Program-made: the position numbers and the translations under genes
The notes under the pieces: generated by a model
What the model saw: only the letters and a program-made list of their open reading frames with translations
The model's database searches: none
Told to the model about the DNA's origin: nothing
Assembly (NCBI GenBank): GCA_009192285.1
Contig: CM018603.1
Location: 3,402,588-3,466,587, forward strand
Length of the DNA stretch: 64,000 nucleotides
From: Morchella semilibera
Lineage: Eukaryota; Ascomycota; Pezizomycetes; Pezizales; Morchellaceae
Reading direction: 5' to 3'
Shown: piece by piece, positions 1 to 11,634 of the stretch
How positions within the stretch are numbered: the first letter of the stretch is position 1
How the letters are laid out: each line of letters starts with the position of its first letter

Positions 1-623
1 CATCGTTCCCGTTGAGGTCCATTCGGCCCTCACTCTCCCTGCTCTGTGCTCTTGTGCCCTTGCTCTTGCCTTTGCCTTCGCCGGTGCCTGTGCTTGTGCC
101 TGCCCGGTGACGCCTCTGTCTTCGTCGGTCCTCTCGTCGCGTAGACTGTGCTCCTAGAGTCCTTCTGCATCATCATTGTCATCTTCTTCTTTGCGTTGGG
201 GTTACTCCGTCACACTAAGACGAGACCATTCTCACTCGATTGGCACAGTCTGAGTTCCTCGCACCATAGTCTACCATGACCCTTCCAGCTACCAATGCAT
301 TTGATTATCAAAAGCTCCATACGGATCTCGAAGGGTTCTTTGTCGCTCACCCTGAAGTGGACCCCGCCGCAACGGAAGAAGCGAAGCAAGCGTATGCCCT
401 CCTTCAAAGAGCGCACGGAGGGGTCCAGCAATATGCTGTCGACATTACCACTCATCACTCCAAAACAGAACAAGGCCGGGCCGAGTTCCATAAAGAAATC
501 CAGGGACTACGGGCTAAGATTAAAAAGTTGCAAGAAGGAGTCAAAGGAGGTTTAGAGGAGCTCCACGACGATTTAACCAAGCCATCCAAGTCATAGAAAC
601 TCCCCGAACCGGAGAAATACCGG
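1..623 (+). mobile_element. Ty3/Gypsy family-B fragment: LTR end plus 5' gag
   Basis: Positions 1-214 match the end of the family-B LTR, read in the element's coding sense and finishing CTCCGTCACA. The spacer CTAAGACGAGACC and a gag start follow. The element is entered from outside the window and is cut at 623/624, where sequence matching the Plavaka terminus begins inside gag. The rest of this copy is not visible. Confidence 0.85.
276..623 (+). pseudogene. Family-B gag, N-terminal fragment
   Basis: The reading frame begins MTLPATNAFDYQKLHTDLEG and matches the N-terminus of the intact 413-residue gag at 47251-48492. Gag is the structural protein that forms the retrotransposon particle. Only the first ~115 codons are present. 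The frame has a stop at 594-596 where the intact copies read Glu (GAG to TAG). It is then cut by the DNA transposon, so no capsid core or zinc knuckle is present. Confidence 0.8.
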
Positions 624-669
624 CATGAGCAAGATTCAAACTCTCTCCAGAGGCTTGACTGGGTCTCCG

Positions 670-960
670 GAGGCCGTTGCCAAGGCAATTACCCTCCCGT
701 CTCTCCTAATAACCTCGCTAACCATTTGTTGCCTCCCGAGTCTCCCGATGGCCTCCCGAGCCTTCTAGAGAGTCTCCTGAGCCTTCTGTTACCCTCCTTA
801 CCTCTCCTGACACCTCGCTAATTGTATGTAGCCTCCTGAGCCTTCTAGAGGGCTCCCTGAGCCTTCTGTTACCCTCCTCTCCTGACACCTCGCTAATTGT
901 TTCTCGCCTCCCGAGCCTTCCAGAGGGCTTCCTGAGCCTTCCAGAGGGCTTCCGAGCTTT
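670..960. repeat. Plavaka transposase-side subterminal repeats (left copy)
   Basis: About three imperfect tandem units carry CCTCGCTAA(C/T)..., CTCCCGAGCCTTCTAGAG and TCTGTTACCCTCC. They mirror the units at about 61925-62200 in the other copy. Subterminal repeats are typical transposase-binding regions in CACTA-like elements; that role is inferred. Confidence 0.75.
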
Positions 961-2714
961 GATTAGTAAGTTTCGGAGGCCACCAACAACTTATTTTCAC
1001 GCAAAAAACATATACAGCTCTTTATGGCTACCCCGCCGCCCGGGAGCTTCTGGCCCTCTGCGCCTTTATAAGGGGTTCTGGAGCCCTCATGAGTCCCCGA
1101 TCTAGATCATATTGTTTCGTTTACTATCATGTTAATTTTATTCTAAATACATTCTATGCCAGCTGAAGTCACTCGAGCCTTTATGAAGGCCTCTTGTACC
1201 TTTCCCCAGGCCACCAGAGACATTGTCACTATATATCGAATTCATTCCACGTTCTCAAATCTATCCTCGTGTTCACAAGCCATTGACCCTGTCCCAGCTC
1301 GAACAAATGAGCCATTCCCAAAACACTACTGATATTAACTACCCAAAACCTTTGCCGAGAGCGCCTCGCAACTCTAAGAAGACCGTGTGAGCCGTCTGGA
1401 AGACCCCTATCCTTGGCTTCCAGTAGCTCTACAAGACAAAGCTGATCTGTTTTCATCGATATACTGTCACGTATCTTGAATATTGCTCGTACAAGCCCTG
1501 GTAGGCGTCCCTGAAAGGCTCCCCACGGCTCCGTTGTGGCCACCTTAATCCATGCCCAATCATTTCGAGTCGACCTTTTCCTAAATAATGCCTCTCCCGT
1601 ACACCGTATATTGTGTATCTCGTAACTGTCAGGCTTCTGAAAAATTGATACTGGCACCTGTAGGCACTTAAAGCACCCCACCGGGCACTCCAGAAGGCTC
1701 AATAAGCCTTGTTCTCCCCGGTTCAGGCCCTGACCATATTCCGACACCGCTCTTGCTAGTGTTCTTCTATTGATTTTAATCATATCGGCGATATCAGATA
1801 ATATGTGGGGTCCACCGTCGGGGGTCGACATCCTAGGTTCCGGGTGTTTATCATCGTCTAGGAATCTTTCGTTTGTCCTTTGTGGGTCCTCGTTTTTGAA
1901 TACTTCCAACATGCCCCGGAGGCTCTCTCGATGGCTTGGGAGGCCCTCGTAATGTTCTGGAAGACTGACAACGATATCTTTTAGATTTAAGACCCGTATC
2001 TCTATAGCCATACGCCTTGAGTGGTAACCGAGAATCTGAACTGTTGCGTCGACCTTATTGGAGGCTGCATAAGCCATCTTAATTTGTTGCCTATGAGCTA
2101 ACTCGCTCACATCGGTTGAAAACATTGGAATATTACCAAATCGCTCTACATGCGCCCGGAAGTGTGAAAGAAGATGCATTTTAATGAAGTTGAAATGAGA
2201 AGCCTCGCGAATTTCCTCAAGCTCCGCCAGGCCTCTGTCAATGCTTCCCGAGCCTTGCAGCGCCTTTGTTCGATCCTTTGCCTCTTTCCTTGTTCGTTTA
2301 TCGGCTCTAAATTCCAGAAACACATCCTTATACTTGTGGAAATCTTCGAGATACCCTTGAAGATAGTCTAGTGTTTCTTTTGTATGCGTAGTGTACTGTG
2401 CCATCAAGTGGAAATCGATTAGTGACCGAACACAGCTCAAGGATCTCCCGAAGTCGCTCTGCGAAGCTTTTGGGGGGTTCCAAAGAGCCACTGCAAAGGC
2501 TCCTAGAACTATCCGGCCGAGATGACGCATTTCTTTACCTTGCCATTGAGTAGTTGCCCGATAAGCCTTATTTGGTACAGCAAGCCCTGGGTAAGGCTTA
2601 ATGGACGCCCAAGCCCGATCAAAATTCTCTAGCCGATTGTGTTTTTTTCAAAAATGATTGAATCCATTCCATCATATGTTTCAATAGGCCGAGATAAATG
2701 TTATGCAACATATC

Positions 2715-2851
2715 CATCAGCAAGACTTCATTTGTCTCCTGATGTCTCCTGAGCCTCAGGAGACTCAGAAATTATCCAGGGGTCTCAGGAGACTCTCAGG
2801 AGACCTGGGAGACTGTTGGGAGACTCCAGTCACAAGTTGAGTTTGCTGATG
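2715..2851 (+). mobile_element. 137-bp MITE, Plavaka-like termini, TSD TC
   Basis: The ends are CATCAGCAAGACTTC and TTTGCTGATG. The sequence is flanked by TC at 2713-2714 and 2852-2853. The uninterrupted right transposase copy reads ...CATATCTGGC... across the site, which proves insertion. The interior has CTCAGGAGACTC-type palindromes. It has no coding capacity. Confidence 0.9.
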
Positions 2852-3135
2852 TCTGGCTTGTGAAGATCATACACCTGAGCCTTCGGCAAGGCCCACAAAG
2901 CATTGTACAGAGTTTTGAAGGATTTTGACACTAGGTATTCAACGGGTGCTGTATCTGACGTATCCTCCTTATAACGCTTTACTATTTCGATATATCGCTC
3001 CTGAATGCGTGGAGAGTTTTCTTGAAGGCTCCCCAAGCCCTTGAAATCAATTTCGCACCTAGGGCAGGCCTGATTGTTGAGGTTTAGCAGTGAGGTGTGT
3101 TCTGGTTGATCTGCAATCCATGCACATAGTATCAG

Positions 3136-3718
3136 TGTTACGGAGCAACACGGAGACAATGAGCAAGAGAGCCGAGGTACACAACCGAGGCGGAGACAAG
3201 GACGATGATGAGGAACGGCGATGAGGGGACCTAACCGAGGAGCAGGGTAGTAGGACAGAGGGTCCAGATGGCCTCTCTGACGAAGACGTGGAGACGAAGG
3301 TACCAGTAGACGATATGTACTACGGTCATGGACTATGGGCGAGGCGAAGTTAGGCGAGGCGAGGTACGGGGCGAGGACTATGGTTTTCTCCTTCCTTCTA
3401 GGAAGTAGGAGCGAGAGGATTCAATAGTACTAGAGGTCCTAAAGCTGGTATTGACTAAAGGACAAGAAAGTTACGTGAAGAAGTAAGGAAAGAAAGAGAA
3501 ACCCTACAAGTGAGGGGAAAAGCTCCCTATATATAGCCCCAAATCCCTTCGCTGACTCATACCATAGAAACCCATAGAACCCAAAGGAAATCCTATTAGA
3601 AATACATTCGCAACATTGATTCACATAATCCCTGCTTAGAAACTCATAGAACACCATAGAAATCCCCTGACTAATCCTCCTTCTCTCAACGTCAATAAGC
3701 ATGCTCCACGCCGTGATA
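3136..3718 (-). repeat. Family-A 3' LTR
   Basis: 583 bp, collinear with 8902-9484. It contains a TATA box, CTATATATAG, at 3527-3536. The LTR carries promoter and processing signals; this copy is the downstream one because coding runs leftward. Confidence 0.92.
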
Positions 3719-3768
3719 GATATTAGGTCCCCCTCTGAGGCCTAAGTCCTCTTAAGCCTACGCGGGTA

Positions 3769-6700
3769 TCATTCATGAAACTCTCTAATCAACTCGGGGG
3801 AGTTGTCTAGGTCTCCGTAGGGTTGCCATGATGGTTCGTCATAACCGGTATACCGAACGAGATACTCGAGCCTTCCGCGTCGCTTCAGAGAATCCAAAAT
3901 AGTATCAACTTCCCATTCTTGTTCCTCCTCGATTTCAACTGGCGGTGGAGGCGGTAGTACTTGTCCCGGGACTGGGTCATTGGCGGCGGGCGAGAGTAGC
4001 GAAACATGAAATACAGGGTGCACCTTCATCGACGAGGGCAGCGCAAGTTCGTAGGCATAGGGGCTAACAATCCGCGAAATTGGGTAAGGTCCGACTTGTT
4101 TCCAGTCCAACTTCTTTGAGGGCCGCTTGGTTAATAAATTCCGAGTTGACAGCCATACTTTATCTCCAATAACATAACGAGGTGCCGGAATCCGACTAGC
4201 ATTGGCTGACTCCCCCTGAATTCGTTGAGCTCTAAACATTTCTGAACGGAGGAAATCAAACACTTCTGACATATCTCTTGCCATAGTATTAGCTTGATCC
4301 TCGTTGATTGTAGTGCCGTGCCGTAGCGGGCCGAAATTCATTCGGGGGTGTCGTCCATAATTTGCTTCGAAGGGAGAACATTTGGTTGACTCGGGAACAT
4401 GATTATTAGTAGCGAACTCAGCCATAGGAAGATAGGTAGCCCAATTATCCTGTTGATAATCCACATAACTCCGAAGGTACTATTCCATAATAGCATTAAT
4501 TCTTTCAGTCCGGCCGCCGGCTCGTGGGTGGAAGGCAGTAGAATAACGAGGGGCAATCCCAAGACGCCCGCAAAGCGACTTCCAGAAGTCGGAAGTAAAT
4601 TGAGTCCCGCGATCTGAGACTATTTTTTCTAGGAGACCGTGTAATTTCCAAACATTTTCCAAATACATTAGAGCAACATCCCTGGCCCCTGATTCCTCGG
4701 TGCATGGAATAAAGTGTCGCATTTTTGTAAGAGGATCGACAATCACCAATATTGCATTGTATCCTTTGCTAATTGGTAGTCCCGTAACGAAATCCATTGA
4801 TACATCCGTCCATGGTGCTTTGAGAATCGAAAGAGGGCGAAGAACTCCTTGGGGGGCGTTGCGATTGGCTTTGCTTCTCCAGCACACATGGCAATTCATA
4901 ACATAGCGGTCGGTATATTTCCGCATGTTCAGCCAATAATATTCGCGACTAAGGACCTCCAAGGTTTTGACTCTACCGGGGTGACCTGCTGATGGCTTAT
5001 CGTGATATTCTTGAAGAAGTCGGAGCTGCAACTCCTCATGTTCTGGTACGAAAAGTTTGCGTCGGTATAAAAGAAATCCGTCTTCGTTTTCCATGCATTC
5101 GGCTAGGGAAATCTGCTTCGATTGCCTCATGCCATCCTTTAGCATTGCGAGTACCTTGCCTGGAAAACTATCTTGGTAAGCTTTTAAAAATAACTCTTGG
5201 ACAGTGAGCGTTCCTTCAGCGGGTTCATTTGCCAAAGAACCCGCCAACAAACTTAGCTTAGTATCCAAATTTTTCCTTTTTAACACGGTCTGATATTGAT
5301 ATTCGAGGCGTTCATCCCCCTCCTTAGGGAGATCCCCTGATCGTCTTGTCAATGCATCTGGTTTTCCTCCTTGTTTCCCTGGACGAAATTGTATAACAAA
5401 ATCAAAGCGAGATAAGAATTCTGACCAACGGGTTTGACGACGATTTAGCAGCTTGGTTGACATAAAGTATTCGAGGTTCCTGTGATCCATCAGGACCTTA
5501 ATTGAGTAGGAGGCAGTTTCTAGGAAATAACGCCATTCTTCAAACCCTCGAATAATCGCTAATAATTCCTTATCATATATCTCATAGTTACATTCTGCCG
5601 GTTTGTGTTTCTTGGAGAAGAAGGCAACTGGATGTAGTATTTCTTCATCATCACGTTGGGACATAATCGCGGCGGAAACATAATCGGAGGCATCTGTTTC
5701 CACAATAATCTCCCGATCGGGGTCGAAGTGCCTAAGAATTGGGGCGGTGGTAAATGCAATTTAAAGATCTTGAAATGCTTTCTTGGTTCTTTCTGTCCAT
5801 TTGAAAACTACTCCGGTTTTTGTTAGAGCGGTTAAGGGAGATACCACTCTTGAGTAAGCATAAATAAAGCGGCGATAGAAATTTGCAAAACCTAAAAATT
5901 CCTGCACATCCTTCAAACAGGTTGGTGTATCCCAATTCCTAATAGTAGCGACTTTTGCTTCGTCCATCTTAATTCCTTCGTGTGTCAGAACAAATCCAAG
6001 GTACATAGTTTCCTTGACATGCCATTCGCATTTCTCCGGTTTGAGATACACCTGGTTCTTTTCGAGTATCTTAAGGACCTTATCAACATGGATTTTATGT
6101 TCTTCAAGAGTGGCGAAATAAATCAAGATATCATCTAGATGCGCGGTAGCGAAATGGTCCAAATAGGGGCATAGCATATTGTTAACCCAGTGTTGGAAGG
6201 CAGCAGGCGCATTGGTGAGACCAAAGGGCATCACTGTATACTCAAAGTGTCCATATCGAGTTCTAAACGCTGTTTTCCACTCATCTCCTTCCCTGATCCT
6301 CAACTGATAATAACTATTGCGAAGATCCAATTTGGTAAAGTACTTGGCGGAAGAAATACCCATAAAGGTCTCCGGTGTAAGAGGTAGGGGATGTCGGTTC
6401 TTAACCGTTACCGCATTCAACTTTCTATGATCCATACAGAGTCGAAGGGAGCCATCAGCCTTCTTGACGAACAATACGGAAGAGCCTGCTGGCGATGTGC
6501 TGCGCCGGATCTTCCCACTTGAAAGGTACTCTGCTAGATAATCCCGGAGGGCTTGTAGTTCCAATTGAGTCATTCCATACATAGGTCCAAAGGGTACTGT
6601 CTTTCCTTCCTGGATATCAATGGATAGATCCTATTCGGATCGATAAGGAGGTAGCTTAGATGCTTCGGGTTCATTGAGGAGGTGAAGATACTGATGATAT

Positions 6701-7311
6701 TCCCTAGGTACTAGGGCACGAGGATCCTTCGGTGTTTGAGCCAGAAGGTCATTGAGGGCCTTGAGGGTGGTTGAATATAATTGCATCCCCTTTCTTTTCT
6801 TATTAATCACTGGCAAACGATGGAAGACGTAGGGTTCAATGGCAAGTATCTTGGTAACTGGTTTACTTGGAGGTTCAATCGAAATACCCCTTGCAATGAC
6901 CTTTGTTTGATCCACCGAGCAATGTGTCCGACAAGTAGGTGAATCAAAGTGTATTTCGTTAAGGGCAGGAAGAATTGTTGTTGCATGCCTGCGCATCCAT
7001 GGGAGGCCCATAACAATAGGGTAGTGTCCAAATTGTGTTACGAAAAATGGGGCGTCCTCTCTGTGGCCATTAATGTCGAGACTGAGAATAACTTTAAGGG
7101 TAACCTTTCCTGATTCGATAGGTCAGCCGTCTATTACATCTATATGGCGAGGAACTTGGAGGGGAATTGTAGTAAGATTGTGGTGGTATACGAAGTCTTG
7201 GTCTATAAAAGCGTATCTTGAGGTGCCAGTATCAATGAGGGCATATGATGGGATAAAAGAATCTTTATTCTGAGAAATTGAACACGTTACAACTAATTGA
7301 TTCCCATCCAT
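3769..7311 (-). pseudogene. Family-A pol polyprotein (protease-RT-RNase H-integrase-chromodomain), broken
   Basis: The domain order is complete. A retropepsin DTG lies in ALIDTGTSRYAF (~7230). Reverse transcriptase (6582-5761) has an HLDDILIY active site where related copies have YLDD. RNase H follows from METDASDY (5703). Integrase has an HHCC zinc site and a D-D-E core. A chromodomain (EWEVDTILDS...EYLVRYTGY) lies at ~3900-3780. Frame breaks are near 7120, 6620, 5730 and 4475. The stop at ~4478 is CAG to TAG relative to intact copies. The chromodomain is known in chromoviruses to steer integration towards modified chromatin. Confidence 0.92.
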
Positions 7312-7384
7312 ATCTTCTCCGAAACCGAAAACCCAGAAAGCGAAAGTCTAAACCAATCCTTAAACCGTCCCTGGAGTGAGCCAC

Positions 7385-8828
7385 TCAGTCCAGGGAAAAA
7401 TCCTTTAACGCCTCATCACCGGAGGTCTTTTCTTCTTCTTCTTCCCTTACTTCTGCCCTAGCTCCCCTCATCCTAGGGGCTGGGTTCCTGGGGGCCGGCG
7501 CCTGCGGGCATTCCCTAACAAGGTGTCCTACACCTTCACAATAAAAACATCTATTTTCCACACGGTGAGCTTCCCTCTCTTGGGGGTCCGGGCGGCCACG
7601 TCCTTGCAACAAGTCCTTAGGGGCCACTCCTCCGGGCGTATGAGACAGGTTGGCAGCAGCAGGTGGGTTGGGGCGAGCGGGAGCTGGGTAGCAGGGAGCA
7701 GGAAGAGCCGGGGTTTTGTAACGAGGGGTTGGGGCAGCCAGGGCCTGGTAGCGAGGAATGGATGGATTGGGGCCAGCGTAACGAGGTACGGGGTGAGTGG
7801 GAATAGCCGGGGCTTAGTAGTGGGGACGATAGCGAGCAGTAATCATTTGTTGCTTGTTGTCCAAGCGTTAGAGGATATGGGCGAGTTCCTGAATGGTTGT
7901 CGGGGTTTCCTCATGGACCATAAGCTTGGTGAGTTCCTCGCTTAGACCTTCCATGAGTGCTTCCACATTAGCCGCCTCCGCCATTCCAGCCTCGGCAGCA
8001 TATCGTTGAAACTTGGCAAAATATTCCGAGAACGGGCGGTTAAGTTGTCTTATTCTCCTTAGGGCGCGACGGGCCGTACCCACCTGATCCGGGTCCCCGA
8101 ACGCTGTATCCAAAACTTCAACGAACCTTTCCATAGACGGGAGGTTAATTCCGGTGGTTGCAATATATGGCATAAACTGGTCAGCGGTGGGGCCTTCCAG
8201 GCAAGAGATGGCATAGGTCAATTGATTCTGCAGGGTGGGGGGGGTACCGATCGGCATTGCCCAAGAGCTTGAGTTTTAACATATTTTTGAATTGTGGAAG
8301 TCCCTTCCTGTTGCCACGGTATTTCTCCGGGTCTGGGAGCTTCTCTGATTTCTACACTCGGGGTTCGGGGGCAAAGCTCTGCAAGAAACGATTCGGGCGT
8401 CGTGGAGGTGGTGGTGGGGGCACAAGGGGTTCCGCAGAGGGAGGAGGAAGGGCAATCTGAGTTGCCAGTGTGGCTTCCGCTAGTTGAGTTGCCTGGGTTG
8501 CTTGGGTTACTTCTTCTTGGAGACGGGTGACCTCCCCTTTCAGGTTATCCAACTGTTTCTCTAGATCCTGATTCTCCCTTCCTTGCTCCGACACTCTCTT
8601 CTGCCATTCCTTGGTGGCTTCTTTGGCCTCTTTAGTGATGTCATCAAGTTCGGATAAGAGGGCGTGGACGGCTTGGGTGGCTTCATGCATTAGTTTATGC
8701 ATCTTCTTGGCCTCGTCTGTGGCCCCCGAGGGTACGTTGAGGTAGTTGCTAACAAAGCTGTCCATGTCTGCTACTAATTGTACATAATTAATCCCTTTCA
8801 GGTCCGTCATCTGAGCTTCGTGCGACAT
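7385..8828 (-). pseudogene. Family-A gag, frameshifted
   Basis: Three frames together make one gag. The N-terminal coiled-coil and Pro-rich part is 8828-8352, starting MSHEAQMTDLKG. The capsid-like part (8257-7868) includes FSEYFAKFQRYAAEAG. The nucleocapsid has a CCHC knuckle, C-x2-C-x4-H-x4-C in NRCFYCEGVGHLVREC, at ~7555-7510. Between 7868 and 7627 there is further frame damage. Family B shares the architecture but little N-terminal sequence. Pol lies in the -1 frame relative to the gag 3' end. Confidence 0.85.
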
Positions 8829-8901
8829 GGTAACAGGGTTTCGAAGGTGTGGTACTAAGCGAGAATTGTTGTGTAGGTTGGCGTTGGAGACGTAACCTTA
8901 G

Positions 8902-9484
8902 TGTTACGGAGCAACACGGAGACAATGAGCAAGAGAGCCGAGGTAAACAACCGAGGTGGAGACAAGGACGATGATGAGGAACGGCGGTGAGGGGACCTAA
9001 CCGAGGAGCAGGGTAGTAGGGCAGAGGGTCCAGATGGCCTCTCTGACAAAGACGTGGAGACGAAGGTACCAGTAGACGATATGTACTACGGTCATGGACT
9101 ATGGGCGAGGCGAAGCTAGGCGAGGCGAGGTACGGGGCAAGGACTATGGTTTTCTCCTTCCTTCTAGGAAGTAGGAGCGAGAGGATTCAATAGTACTAGA
9201 GGTCCTAAAGCTGGTATTGACTAAAGGACAAGAAGGTTATGTGAAGAAGAAAGGAAAGAAAGAGAAATCCTACAAGCGAGGGGAAAAGCTCCCTATATAT
9301 AGCCCCAAATCCCTTCGCTGACTCATACCATAGAAACCCATAGAACCCAAAGGAAATCCTATTAGAAATACATTCGCAACATTGACTCACATAATCCCTG
9401 CTCAGAAACTCTTAGAACACCATAGAAATCCCCTGACTAATCCTACTTCTCGCAACGTCAATAAGTATGCTCCACGCCATGATA
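8902..9484 (-). repeat. Family-A 5' LTR
   Basis: 583 bp with a TATA box CTATATATAG at 9293-9302, placed to drive minus-strand transcription into gag. In coding sense the sequence just inside the LTR is CTAAGGTTACGTCTCC. It has no TGG next to the LTR, so the primer-binding site is not obvious. Confidence 0.92.
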
Positions 9485-9904
9485 ATCAGATCATAGGCAC
9501 ATAGCCATCAGCGCATATTATAAGCTCACCTCTTTCCTCAGGACCTTGAAGGCCTTTGAGAACGTCAGAGAGGACCTGGTGAAGGACCATTTGGCTCTCT
9601 CAACGGCGTTCGTTTGTACGCACTCCACCCTTTAGTGGCACTGGCAGTAGAGCTAGGAGTATGATCGCGTAATTAGAGGGTTTATTTCGTGTGTCCGAGG
9701 TGATATTGCCAATCATTAGGTATACTGGCCAAGCTTTCTTGTCACCACTGAAATTAGTGAGATGTGTTCCGTCTGATGTACATATTACTGGCACCAGCGT
9801 TGATCCTTCTGGAAGGGTATTCTATAACTTTATGAGGGGTTAGCGGAGGCTCTCTGAGCCTTTTAAATAAGTGTTGCGAACCTGCATCTCCCACTACTAG
9901 TCTC

Positions 9905-10537
9905 TGTCCCGGCGTCTTGGCAGTTGTCCCGACAGTTCGGTAGGCGATGCATGGTTGTGGTTGTTAGGGTAATGTTAAGCGAGAGTGGGGAGTACGAGGT
10001 GGAGGCTGTCGTCATTAGGTTCTAGGAGGTTCGATGGCGTGATGGATTGGTAATGTAGAATAGCGGAGATGGTGGGGAGGATTACGAGGTGTGGTAGCGA
10101 CGGGTTTCTATGAGGTTCTATGAGCGAAAGTGTGAGTCATAGCGGACCAGTGGAGGAGGTGTGTTAAATAGCGGGGATAGATGTTTTTCTTAGTTCTTTC
10201 TTTCTTTTCTCTCTGTCTCGTCTTCCTGTTACCTCGGTACATAGGAATCTACTCCTATTTCTAAGCCATAGCCTCCCGTACCAAAGACTCGATCCTCTGA
10301 CAAGAGGAAATCCATAGTACCTCTCATCATTCTCGTTGAGGTCCATTCGGTCCTCACTCTCCCTGCTCTGTGTTCCTGTGCCCTTGCTCTTGCTTTTGCC
10401 TTTGCCGGTGCCTGTCCTTGTACCTGCCCGGTGTCGCCTCTGTCTTCATCAGCCCCCTCGTCGAGTAGACTGTGCTCCTCGAGTTCCTCTGCGTCATCAT
10501 TGTCATCTTCTTCTTTGCGTTGGGTTACTCCGTCACA
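9905..10537 (+). mobile_element. Family-B solo LTR in Plavaka transposase exon
   Basis: 633 bp beginning TGTCCCGGCG and ending CTCCGTCACA in plus sense. The flanks GTCTC (9900-9904) and GTCTG (10538-10542) are a 5-bp duplication with one change. The intact right transposase copy runs through this site without a gap. No internal region remains, so it is a recombination scar of a full element. Confidence 0.9.
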
Positions 10538-11253
10538 GTCTGCTATGTGCATCTCCCCATATATCCGCTCCCCCATTTCATTGTATTCCATAGTAGGTGA
10601 ATACACCAAGGACTCCCTAAATGCACGTTGTCTCAGAAGAAAACGCACTATATTCATAGGGTCCTTGTAGTAGTAAGGAATTTTCTGCCCGCCCATTTCG
10701 ACCTTTGAGTGTATCCAGCTCTCTTTTCCTAACCCCCCATAGATGACATCTCGTGGAGAAGGCGTACGAAGCCTCTACCAGTGCTGTAGGAGCCTTGTGG
10801 AGAGCGTGTGGTGCGGAAGAAATTTTCTATTTGACCCTGATATACATTCGATTGTAGGAACCAGCGCGATAACCGAAATTCCTTTACAGATTTGAAAGGC
10901 TGCCATGGGTTGATCAAAAGGCTTTCCGAGCCTTCATCATATCCCGTTGTGGTGAAAAGAGGCTCCCCTGCACCCTCGTATATGATAGTTGCTAGATTGA
11001 ACCGCGTGTATCCCAAAGTATGATTATCATTCGATTCAGTATCGGAATCGCTTTCGTCTGGTATGTTCAAACGTCCACTCTCGTGGGGACCTCCTGAACC
11101 TTCGGAAAGGCTCCAAGAGCCCTCAACTGGAGTCCTTGAAAGCTGCCTGTTGTACCATTCGTGGGTCCGCAATGGGTGGACTTTTGAGAGATGTTGATCG
11201 AAACTATCAGCATTGGCATAGCTCCGTATGCAAAATGGACATTGTGATTTCAT

Positions 11254-11634
11254 TGCTGATAGTCAATATTGGTGGAGGCTTCAGAGGCTCTGGAGGCTCT
11301 GGAGGCTCTGGAGCCCCTGGGGGCTTCCCAAGCTTCCTAGGCTTGGGAGGCTTCGGGGAGGTTGGCACTCTAAATGGGCCTGTGCACCGATAGATCATAT
11401 CTTATCGCACTAACATTCTGATAAGAATATTCGAGTGACATCATATGATTCAATATGATGTTCAATTGTTACTCCAATATATGACGTAGTAAAGTTTGAT
11501 CGAAGATACTCCATGTTCTCCTATTTTCCTACTTCCATCCCTATCCATCCCTAGGATCGATACATTGGTTCAAGCTTACTACACTATCTCCAAGTCTCTG
11601 GAAGCCTTCAAGAGTTTATAATACACGATATAAG
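11254..11634. promoter_or_regulatory. Divergent intergenic region of Plavaka, left copy
   Basis: 381 bp separate the transposase start (minus) from accessory gene 1 (plus). The transposase-proximal ~100 bp is a run of GAGGCTCTG repeats plus a near-palindrome, CCAAGCTTCCTAGGCTTGG, at ~11328-11346. The other copy keeps the same arrangement at 58365-58745. Its role as a shared bidirectional promoter is inferred from position. Confidence 0.55.

Larger units (their letters stand above)
3136..9484 (-). mobile_element. Ty3/Gypsy chromovirus, family A, full-length (6349 bp)
   Basis: Two 583-bp LTRs (3136-3718 and 8902-9484) flank gag and pol on the minus strand. The target duplication ATCAG is at 3131-3135 and 9485-9489. 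The LTR ends are TGTTACGG...CCGTGATA on the plus strand. The element sits in the Plavaka transposase, whose frame resumes on either side. Many LTR differences (about 20 noticed) and several frame breaks show it is old and inactive. Confidence 0.95.
1229..11253 (-). pseudogene. Plavaka transposase, left copy (interrupted)
   Basis: The gene runs from 11253 down to 1229. The N-terminal exon (11253 to ~10729) has a C2H2 finger, C-x2-C-x12-H-x4-H. The DGTHLTNFSGDKKAWPVYL block, with the first catalytic Asp, lies at ~9730-9790. The C-terminal part is an open 433-codon frame (2530-1229) with the FSTDVSELAHRQQIK block and ends in FDI. Breaks are a solo LTR (9905-10537), Gypsy A (3136-9484), a MITE (2715-2851), a frame break after SSMGG (~10729) and an A7 frame slip at 2642-2648. 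Its C-terminal third is better preserved than in the right copy, which has a TAG where this copy reads CAG. Confidence 0.85.

Noticed and set aside
4480-8828. Family A as an active element
   Set aside because: Several stops and frameshifts in both gag and pol, and diverged LTRs.
10336-10670. Leu/Pro/Val-rich open frames in LTRs (also 15663-16017, 22018-22272, 42875-43127)
   Set aside because: They are translations of the hexamer-rich LTR in either strand, repeat in every LTR copy and have no gene features.
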